Shown piece after piece: positions 55,627-64,000 of a stretch of DNA of 64,000 bases. The notes under the pieces were generated by a model that had not been told where the DNA came from, ran no database searches, and worked only from the letters and a program-made list of their open reading frames with translations. Source of the DNA: Meghimatium bilineatum (taxonomy: Eukaryota; Mollusca; Gastropoda; Stylommatophora; Philomycidae); NCBI GenBank assembly GCA_034231615.1, contig CM067311.1:12898310-12962309 (forward strand). The letters run 5' to 3'. The position numbers were made by a program, and so were the translations under genes. Each line of letters starts with the position of its first letter. Position 1 is the stretch's first letter.

Positions 55627-56154
55627 GGATACTAATTATTGTGTATTGAGAATAAAAGTACATTTTAGCACTTCAGACACAGATTCTGTAAGTTGATTAG
55701 GTATAGGTGTGTCTATTATTCCATAAGGTGTCCACCATGTGTGGATATAATATCTGTTGCGGATGATTTCTTAAATGATCTGTAATCAATTACTCGTGAC
55801 ATTGCTTGCTTGTCATTAAAATTTAGTGTTCTTATCATAAACTTTACTCGCAAACTCATGTTTCCTACAAACTAAAGTAACACACTTTATGTTGAAACAC
55901 TTCTCACGGAGAATTTGAGAGTGACACCGGATACAACATTAAACATCGCCTGTCTTGTGTTAAAGAGTGAAAAATAGTGCAATTCACGTTTAAATCATGA
56001 CAATTGTATGATAAACCACGCATGTGCAAATGACGTCATTTATGTTGCTGTAAAACTGTGTGTGAAAAATATATTGACAGGTAAAAAAAAGTAAAGTAAC
56101 CCATATCATTTATTAACGCCGTTGGAGTATGAGATGTTAGCGATTTCACATTTC
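55627..56154. other. no recognised feature
   Basis: Unassigned intron. Confidence 0.5.
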
Positions 56155-56330
56155 AGAGGCTCTGCAAATGAGGGCGGTAGCCATCTCCTCTCCCTCGCAG
56201 TCTTTACTTCCCGGATTAACTTCCGGTACCCATTTAAGGCTGGGTCGACCATGGAGCCGTTGCGATCTGAAAAACATTTCCGCTTCAACTTGGGAATGAA
56301 CACAAGACCACTATTGACAAGTAAACTTTT
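56155..56330 (-). mobile_element. SINE-D copy
   Basis: Inverted relative to 243-470: ggtagccatctcctctccct, gggtcgacc and gaaaaacatttccgcttcaa. The open frames over it on both strands are incidental. Confidence 0.7.
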
Positions 56331-57184
56331 ATCTATAGCGCATATAAACGAAAATTGAACACAATGACAGAATTTTTAATGAAAATGGTTATTCATAGGG
56401 TCTATGCCATTTCAAATGCACGCACAAAATTTCAATTATATGCGCTAAATATTTGATGAGATACATCATTTTGTATGTGGGAAAAGCTACTGAAACGTGC
56501 TATAGTTGGCGGGTCTAATTTTGAAGAGGAACTTTGTTTCTGTTACTCAACATCATCACGTGTTGTGCCAACTGGTGCAAACAATTATGAATCTTAACAA
56601 CTCTTTCTTTCTAGTATAGTGTATCAGGGATCGTTGTTGATTCATTGCCACGCCAAGATATTACATTAACCAATATTTATTGCAATGTTAAAGTATTGCG
56701 GTTGTGAAGAAGAATGATTATAAATTTTATAATTGCTGTAGGAGTGAGCATTAGCTGTGTGTGTGTGTATGTGTGTGTATTGTGTGTGTGTTCTTTGCGT
56801 CGTCGCGAATGAAAAAGCACAGGAAAAGTAAGTTTAGCTAAAATAAGCAACGCTTTTTGGGATAATGGGATAAACACGCAAAATTAATTTTGAGAAGGAC
56901 TTGATGCATATGTCTTTATACTTTCTGTACGTGTCTCTCAATTATTTTCTCACGTTATTTTTCTGTCTTTTTTTGGGTCCCCTTTTACTGTTATCTCCAA
57001 AGTAATAGTACTCCTGCTGTGCATTTTACACGCTTTAATGTATACTACGTTTATCACCGAAAAATGGACGCTGGCCATATTGATAATGTTTTGATATTTC
57101 ACTTACGCAAACAAAAGACCACCATTCTTGCAGCTTTTATAGATGGCAGCAGTTTTCGTCAACTCAAAAACAACTTATTTTATA
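56331..57184. other. no recognised gene; (TG)n tract
   Basis: (TG)n with interruptions at 56756-56792. Otherwise unassigned. Confidence 0.5.
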
Positions 57185-57340
57185 TGCCTAAGGCTGATGT
57201 TTCGGACCATTGACGCAAATAAAACTGCGACACAACGCACTTCAGTTCTCTGAACTATGTTCTTCTGAAAAAATCTAGTAAGAGCATCCTGATACAAGAG
57301 AGATCCTATGCGAGTTTGAGAAGGAACTCAACACAAAAAC
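57185..57340 (+). mobile_element. SINE-B copy
   Basis: gctgatgtttcggaccattg, acacaacgcacttcagttct and gagtttgagaaggaact in order. Confidence 0.78.
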
Positions 57341-57415
57341 ATATACTACTCTACAACACAGTACATTTGATAACAGTAGGTAATATTGTGTGTATCATCG
57401 AGCGTCTCAATTATA

Positions 57416-57690
57416 ATTCTTCTTCTTCTGCGTTCGTTCTCAAACTCCTGCAGATTAGCAGATGTAGTCCGGAGAACGGAATGCGTTGTGTCATGGTTTA
57501 CAGTATTGCTGCGATTATGCGTATTTGGGCCTGGCACATCCGACTTCAGCATGCCTTTGGGTCACTGACCCTATATGGGTGGGACAGCCAACTCCATCCC
57601 ATAACCTCCTTAATCGCCTCTTACGACATGCATTGAAGGTAAACAGTGTTGCTGTTCTTTGCTCCCCTTTCGGGACTTGACAACACACGG
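57416..57690 (-). mobile_element. SINE-A copy, complete, 275 bp
   Basis: Flanked by gcgtctcaattata at 57402-57415 and 57691-57704, a 14-bp target duplication. The ends are therefore (CTT)n-ctgcgttcgttctc and cgggacttgacaacacacgg on the plus strand. I see no clear pol III boxes, so the origin of its 5' part is unknown. Open frames on both strands here are repeat artefacts. Confidence 0.92.
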
Positions 57691-57704
57691 GCGTCTCAAT
57701 TATA

Positions 57705-59235
57705 CAATTATGTGGATTCATCGAAAATCATCCTTCAAATGTAACGATATTTGACGTTCCCCGTTATTTTCATTGGCTGTCCAGAAATACAGGACAATGA
57801 AAATCACAGTTAAAGGTTAAATACTGTCACTTTTGAAAGAGGACACTTCACGACTCCACAGGACTGTACGATGGACGAGAGACTCAGTATTACCATATCT
57901 TTACCGGCACTACTCAGTGACAAAACAAGTAACATTATCACGTGATACACATAATGTTATCGCGTACAGTGACATCTGTACAATCTCACAGGAACCGACA
58001 TTTCCTACTGTACTGTATAACATTAAAGAAAACCGGAACTTTTTTTCATAATAATTGCAAATATTATACAATGATTGAATAGATCCAAGGCAGATACATT
58101 AAAGCGGATAGATCATTTGCAAGTGACTGCTTATAAGCAAGCCAAAGATATAGTTCATAACCGATTCACTCTGTCGTGCCGATCTTTCTACTTGACGGTT
58201 TTCTCGAACTAACATAATGCCAACTGGTGGGTTTCTCGAATAGTCTATACACATATACGGCAGAAACCGGAAGTAGAATAGATTCAGCGGTGAATCAGTT
58301 AACATCACCGTCACATGTACAACATTTAGTCATAGGCCCCTACAGTATATTATTTGAAACAAAAGTTATGGACCTTCATATATACTTATATGCTTCAATT
58401 CTTCTACAGGAATATGAACTCTCTGAGTTTGGAGGAAAAACGGTTATTGATTATACAACTTTTGGATTCACTACTTGGAATATGAGAATATATATATAGA
58501 CCCCTATATATCCTTCAAAAAGTCTACGACTAGTAGCTGGAATTAAAAGTATTTTTTAAATATTACAAATTATATTCCATAGCTATTTAATTTCATTAAT
58601 TAATCTGAAATTGATTTGTTATACACGCGTAACTTCGGCCAAAGCAGAGTGTGTGACTAGTGTTAAACTCGGTAAGAAACCTGGAAAAAATTCTGCAAGG
58701 TCGTCAAAATTTGGATGTTTGTAAATGATGTCTGACCATGAAACAAAGCGTGCTAATCCAAAATTTTAAAAAAGGGTAATGCATTTTGGGAGGGTGGTCT
58801 TGAGTTGTACTCACAAAATTATCTTTATAAGAAACATAACTCCTGCATATAACCACAACAGAGTGACGGTTCGTGAAGAATGCCGTCAAGGGCTAAATCC
58901 ATGTCAAACATTTTCAGGTGGTCGCAGGATTTCTGAATATCAATAATTCAAGACTTCATTTTTATTCTGACTTTTGGTTCGTAATATTTAATTGTATTAT
59001 TGCCCCTTAAAACAAAAATGATTGCCGAAGTATTTTCGATGAAGGCAAGCGTTGCTCTTGAGGGAGAAATATTGTACAGAGAAGGTATCCTTGTACCTAT
59101 CAATTTCTGAGCCCCAGGCATCTCTAGCATTTGCAATGATTGCTGGTATCTTCACAAGTCAAGCAGGAAATGGCTAGAGCGGACTGGTAGATTTATACCG
59201 ATTGCAAAACCGTTCAAGTGGGTCAGAAAATTAAA
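57705..59235. other. no recognised feature
   Basis: Unassigned intron; short open frames unrecognised. Confidence 0.5.
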
Positions 59236-59695
59236 TCCAAATGCATACATCTTCTATTACAATATATTAAGCACAGCTGCACATTTCTCCCATTACAATA
59301 AATTAAGTACAGCTGCACACATCTCCCATTACAATATAAAGCACAGCTGCACACATCTCCCATTACAATAAATTAAGTACAGCTGCACACATCTCCCATT
59401 ACAATAAATTAGCACAGCTGCACATATCTCCCATTACAATATAAAGCACAGCGGCACACATCTTCCATTAAATAAATTAAGCACAGCTCTACACATCTCC
59501 CACTACAATAAATCAAGCACAGCTCTACAAATCTCCCAATACAATAAATTAGCACCGCTGCACACATCTCCCATTACAATATAAAGCACAGCTGCACACA
59601 TCTACCATTACAATAAATTAGCACAGCGGCACACATCTCCCATTACAATAAATTAAGCACAGCTCTACACATCTCCCACTACCATAAATCACATT
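59236..59695. repeat. about 34-bp minisatellite, 13 units
   Basis: Units acatctcccattacaataaa then ttaagcacagctgcac; length varies as ttaag or ataaag is dropped. Confidence 0.93.
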
Positions 59696-59899
59696 ACAAT
59701 ATGTTAAATACTCTAACCCCTCCCCCAACTTGTTATTGTAGTTGAACTCTACGAAAAGGACAATCAAAGTCCGTTGTCCAATGGCTTCCTTCAACAATGA
59801 AGAAAAAACGTGTCTTGATCATTGCTAGGAAGATAACAGCAGGCTAGGAGACAGAAGTAATGCATATTAAAAACGCCATAGGTAAGTGGACATTTCTTT

Positions 59900-60790
59900 A
59901 TAACCCCCCTGGGAGAATAGTCTTGTATTACCTAAACCTGCGGTTGACAGGAAAAGGTTGAAACGTGTTGCCAGACGTGGATCACTTTACCCAGCAGAAG
60001 CATAAAATGCAATATCTGCGGTAAAGACAAAAACTGACAAAGCTAATGTCCAGACAAAAAGGGCAGAGCTGCTGAAAAACTGAGTCTGATAAACCTCCTG
60101 TCAAACCGACAGCGATTATTGTAACATCTTTATCAGCATCATCAAACACACCCAAACCGTGTGTACCCACAAACAGACAAGATGACTCTAACACAGAGGA
60201 CACCACTGCCGAATTAACAGAAGTGGAGATTAAACGAAAACGAAAAAGAAGCAAGTGCCCCATTGTCTCTCCTCCAAAGACAAATCTAAGACACAAAGAA
60301 ACAGGACAATCGGAGAGCTCAATATGCGATTTCCCACCAATAGCAAGACAACACAGAATCATCACAACATCACTACACGTACTGGTTGATGATTTAAACA
60401 GAAACACGAGAACTATCCTCCCCATAATAGAAAGGGATGTGGCAATGGACTTAAATTAAGATCGACAATCATCGATACATTTTCAGTGTTAAAGTTTATA
60501 TATTAAGTCTTAGCTTTGCACTGTTTGTTAGTTTGAAATTTTTATTCGCACTGTTCAGCACTATTGTGAACTATGTCTGCACCACAACGTCATACATTTG
60601 AGATGTCCACTCATTTCCGGGCTCTAGTACTGTCGAAAGTTACGGCCCACTAAACCAGATTTTAAATAATCATTTTCAACTTATAAATATATTATTATGT
60701 GGGTGTTTCCACAACTGTTTCTATTACCATGGCTGTTAATATCATTCAATGAAACAGTAGAAGTATGAGAGTCAACTTCCATAGGAAAAT
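59900..60790 (+). mobile_element. LINE, ORF1 end and ORF2 start
   Basis: Plus strand 60125-60457 reads ASSNTPKPCVPTNRQDDSNT, a basic RKRKRSKCPIV stretch and TSLHVLVDDLNRNTRTIL, ending with a stop: the tail of an ORF1-like protein. After about 270 bases, 60729 opens MAVNIIQ then stop, NSRSMRVNF, which matches the (I)IQWNSRSLR.N start of the endonuclease domain of LINE ORF2 with TGG changed to TGA. The only 5' LINE part I found here. The minus open frame 59982-60425 is its shadow. Confidence 0.65.
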
Positions 60791-60794
60791 TCCA

Positions 60795-61060
60795 CAAAGT
60801 ATATATATCAAATGCTACAGAAAGATCATACGAATGTCATGGACAGGATCATACGAATGTCATGGACAGAGACACAGAAGAACATTAAAGTTTTGAAATT
60901 ACTGAAACTAAATGAAGTGTGCTTTCTAAATACCATCATAAGAAGAAGGATACAGTATTTTGGACACTTAAAGCGACATCATATTATCGAAAGGCTGATT
61001 CTAGAGGACAGAGTACCGGGAAAGAGAAGAGGAGGAAGACCAAGACGACGATAGACCAAC
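60795..61060 (+). mobile_element. LINE C-terminal fragment
   Basis: Plus strand reads DRIIRMSWTETQKNIKVLKL, RRRIQYFGHLKRHHIIERLI then EDRVPGKRRGGRPRRR stop. A 23-bp piece (gatcatacgaatgtcatgga) at its start is duplicated. It joins the 5' LINE part directly, suggesting an internally deleted copy or two adjoining pieces. A 27-bp duplication (gacagagaggcgttc) follows at 61087-61125. Confidence 0.78.
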
Positions 61061-61163
61061 GACATCGAGGAATGTATGCACATGGAACAGAGAGGCGTTC
61101 CACATTACCCGAGACAGAGAGGCGTTCAGATTATCCACGACGAAGACAACGTTCTGAAAAGAA

Positions 61164-61289
<126 letters not shown>

Positions 61290-61318
61290 CTCTTTCCAGA
61301 ATGATGTCTTCGTCTACT

Positions 61319-62075
61319 GTAGTATCTCTATTTGCTGCAAGATCTCTATTTGCTACAATATCTCTATTTGCTGCAATATCTCTATTTTTTGCAAGATCTC
61401 TATTTGCTGCAATATCTCTATTTGCTGTTAGATCTCTATTTGCTACAATATCTCTATTTGCTGCAATATCACTATTTATTGCAATATCTCTATTTACTGC
61501 AATATCTCTATTTACTGCAATTGCAACATCTCTATTTACTGCAACATCTCTATTTACTGCAATATCTCTATTTTCTGCAATTGCAACATCTCTATTTACT
61601 GCAGGATCTCTATTTGCTGCAATATCTCTATTTACTGCAGTATCTCTATTTATAGCAGTATCTCTATTTACTGCAATATCTCTATTTACAACAGTATATC
61701 TATTTACTGCAATATCTCTATTTACAGCAGTATCTTTATTTACAACAGTATCTGTTTACAACAGTATATCTATTTACTGCAGTGTCTCTATTTACAGCAG
61801 TATCTCTCTATTTACTGCAATATCTCTTTTTACTGCAGTATATCTATTTACTGCAGTATCTCTATTTACAACAGTATCTCTATTTACTGCAATATCTATA
61901 TTTACAGCAGTATCTTTCTATTTACTGCAATATCTCTTTCTACTGCAGTATCTCTATTTACAGCAGCATCTCTATTTACAGCAGTATCTCTATTTGCTGC
62001 AGTTGCAATATCTCATTTGAGTGTAGTATATCTATTGGCTGCGGTATCTCTATTTACTGCAATATCTTTATTTTT
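61319..62075. repeat. 18-bp minisatellite, about 42 units
   Basis: Unit tctctatttactgcaata, with gctgca and acagca subtypes in blocks. A 239-codon plus frame (SLFTAI repeats) arises from the 18-base period. Confidence 0.96.
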
Positions 62076-62295
62076 CAACAAATTATAATGTTTGTTTTGA
62101 AATCTGAAGTCAAACAAGTAGATTTGTTTTTTTTAATCTGAAGTCAAACAAGTAGAATTGGTTGGTTTATGTTTTTAAAGTCAAATAATTAGTTACATGT
62201 TGCAAAAATAGCTAATTTAAATGAACGCTCTGTGCGGCACTTGATAACTAATTTGTTAAATAGTACTAATAGGCAGTAAATAGTCAAGATCTTAC

Positions 62296-62326
62296 CTCAA
62301 TCTCTTTCTCTGAAAGTTGGTCAACA
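62296..62326 (-). CDS. IRAG: IRAG/LRMP-like, 31-nt microexon (residues 1-10)
   Basis: Read on the minus strand, this exon lies between a ttttccag acceptor and a gtaaga donor. Its first base completes a codon from an unseen upstream exon; ten codons follow, VDQLSEKEIE, ending in phase 0. The LSEKE(I/L)E motif stands directly before SKFVSLSLAFKTD of the next exon, the order I recall from vertebrate LRMP and MRVI1. At 31 bases it is a microexon that gene finders could easily miss. The 18-bp minisatellite and a (TA)n tract lie in the following intron, within about 1.2 kb. Confidence 0.8.
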
Positions 62327-62689
62327 CTGGAAAATTGATGTACACATAAAACATTTTATAGTATATACCATTTATGTAAGGAACATAATATATTCATACA
62401 TGCAATAGAATATCTATTCATATTGAATATACATGGTGCATACATCAGAGTATTTACTGATATTTTTCACAAGTTATTTGTAACGAAGATACGTTCTGAA
62501 TATAAAGTTAATGTTTTACAGTACTTGATATAATTTTAACATATTTTCATCAAATTCAAGTCATTTCTTTTCGTCTTAGTTCTTGGTTTTTAGTTATGAA
62601 CAACGTTATAGCATTGTAGGCACGCTAATAGATGTTGAATCTCCTCTAGCAGATGTCGAAGGTTGAAAAATCATAGGGGGGTTGACTTG
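62327..62689. other. no recognised feature upstream of the microexon
   Basis: I looked here for the preceding exon (must end in phase 2) and found none. Confidence 0.45.
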
Positions 62690-62960
62690 GATTGCCCCAT
62701 ATGCATTGAGTCTCTCTGAACGACCGACGTGCCGCCTGTCGAGAGTACCGAGCATAGCACGTACCTCCGTAGTTTAAAATGATAATCCCTAAGTAACTCT
62801 AACAAAATTTAACTTCGTAAATAAGAAATGTGAGTGAATTCGAACTCGCGACCTCTTGAGCAAATAGCGAACGGCATAAACGATACTATAGCGTTACTGC
62901 ATGTTGGTAGTTTCAGGAACTCATGGTTAAGTACAATGTCCTCATTATTACCAGGACGTG
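62690..62960 (-). mobile_element. SINE-E copy
   Basis: Minus strand gaggtcgcgagttcgaattc is a good B box. Shares ccgcctgtcgagagtacc and tagcacgtacctccgtag with 46640-46900. Confidence 0.7.
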
Positions 62961-63390
62961 CCCAGTCCTACAAGTGCCACACCTAACCCCCGTCCCCCCA
63001 CCACCACCACCCCCTCCCAAATTGAAGGTTCGATGCGTCATCTATCTCAGTTTTGTTTACATCCAGCAGGTGCTACCTGAATAATTCAGTTATCAACACC
63101 TGAAATACCAACTGTACTATAGACGATTTCTGTATATCCACGCCATCATATCGTCAGTGTAGGTTATTAGCTAAACCGTTGAACCTCTTGTATGCCATTT
63201 CTCCGGTCCTTAACGTTTACTCTGTATTCCCCAAGTCTCTCTTCCTCAAAATCATAAATCTCTTCACCGTGTTATTTTACAAGTCTCGCCCCCCCCCCCC
63301 TCCCCCAAAGGAAACCACTACTGCTTCGTTCTACTGTGTTCTGAGACATTCTCTGTCTATTGTCTTTTGCAACACCATGTCATTGTTTTT
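62961..63390. other. no recognised gene
   Basis: CA- and C-rich runs (62985-63018, 63289-63306). Nothing recognised. Confidence 0.5.
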
Positions 63391-63394
63391 TTTA

Positions 63395-63665
63395 TCTCTC
63401 GATGGGTCAACACCATCTCATTGCTTCTCTAGCTGTCGATGGCACAACACCATCTCATTGCTTCGCTAGCTGTCGATGGGACAACACCATCTCATTGCTT
63501 CGCTAGCTGTCGATGGCACAACACCATCTCATTGCTTCGCTAGCTGTCGATGGCACAACACCATCTCATTGCTTCTCTAGCTGTCGATGGGACAACACAA
63601 TCTAATTGCTTTTCTAGCTGTCGATGGAACAACACCATGTCATTGCTTTTCTAGCTGTCGATGGG
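63395..63665. repeat. 37-bp minisatellite, about 7 units
   Basis: Units acaacaccatctcattgctt then cgctagctgtcgatggg. On the minus strand the unit reads VPSTASEAMRWC, continuing the neighbouring LINE frame. Confidence 0.94.
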
Positions 63666-63985
63666 ACACCCAACATTCTTCTGTAAAACGAATTCTCTGC
63701 GATATCAAGTGTTCTCATTGATTGACTTATACATGCTCAGGATTCACAACCATTGATTAATAATGGTTTCATATAGCATTGAAGAACACCACTTCTCATT
63801 TCAAACGACAATGACTTGTTACACAGTATTATGTTCATTCTTTGAGTCTTTGCTTGACCGACTTTGCTTTTGACCGACCGCATTTCTGAAATGCGTTTCA
63901 CGTCAGTAACCCTCTTTTATTAATCTGTAATTTCCAGGCAATATGTGTGTTTAATAAAAAATATTCCCTCTACCTCTTGGTCTTT
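63656..63985 (-). mobile_element. LINE fragment, end of reverse transcriptase
   Basis: Minus strand reads SLSFEMRSGVLQCYMKPLLI, NGCES then stop, ACISQSMRTLDIAENSFYRR and MLGVPST. The order V.K.Y....LLYG.E.W....K.I.A.E..F.RRML..PWT is the palm end of a LINE. It continues into the minisatellite. Confidence 0.72.
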
Positions 63986-64000
63986 CTTTCTCTCTTTCAC

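Noticed and set aside
57316..57721. Several overlapping frames on both strands
   Set aside because: All lie in the SINE-A copy; similar frames appear at 6089 and 47349 in other copies.
59982..60425. 147-codon minus-strand frame
   Set aside because: Shadow of the plus-strand ORF1 tail; no recognisable domain.
61301..62141. 239-codon frame of SLFTAI repeats and two overlapping frames
   Set aside because: All frames are open because the repeat period (18) is a multiple of three and the unit lacks stops.

Overview
The window looks like a piece of an AT-rich, repeat-dense invertebrate nuclear genome. It has no operons or bacterial-type ORFs. The one host gene is broken into short exons with GT-AG introns, and decayed LINEs, SINEs, DNA transposons and minisatellites fill the rest. 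Many TAGGCCTA-like tetramer runs, SINEs with a conserved TTAGTCGCCTCTTACGAC core, and the repeat types suggest a marine lophotrochozoan, most likely a mollusc. That assignment is inference only.

Host gene. I could assemble one gene on the minus strand from nine exons between 62326 and 15507. All introns are GT-AG and every splice phase agrees. The joined 357-residue C-terminal part has the order of the IRAG/LRMP (MRVI1/JAW1) family: a coiled coil that begins at an LSEKE-SLSLAFKTD block, an SSRAEVYGAVQQ block, a Ser-rich linker with two basic RRS sites, a second short coiled coil, and a C-terminal membrane anchor followed by the stop codon. The 5' exons lie beyond 64000. Vertebrate members are ER/nuclear-envelope tail-anchored partners of IP3 receptors; IRAG1 is a substrate of cGMP-dependent kinase.

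Layout. 1-15500 lies downstream of the gene: SINE and LINE pieces, a hAT-type MITE with an 8-bp target duplication, several minisatellites (43-bp unit at 4 kb, 26-bp at 10 kb, 32-bp at 10.8-11.9 kb) and a palindromic element with telomere-like sequence at its centre. 15507-62326 is the gene. Its introns hold most of the transposon remains: a mariner copy (33.3-34.3 kb), a piggyBac-like TTAA element (37.7-38.6 kb), more palindromic elements (29.5, 31.4, 42.6 kb), many LINE C-terminal fragments and large minisatellites (35.1, 42.8-43.9, 52.8-53.4, 61.3-62.1 kb). 62327-64000 holds a SINE, a minisatellite and a LINE fragment.

The most informative observations are: (i) the IRAG/LRMP gene model with a 31-nt microexon and a short luminal tail that lacks a PPPX end; (ii) a recurrent long-palindrome element with CCCTAA-like sequence at its centre, one copy split by a LINE insertion with a clean 10-bp target duplication; (iii) two SINE families that share a 3' module but differ in their 5' part; (iv) several minisatellites that have grown out of LINE or SINE sequence. 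Domain and family calls come from reading translations and from memory of the families; no search was run.
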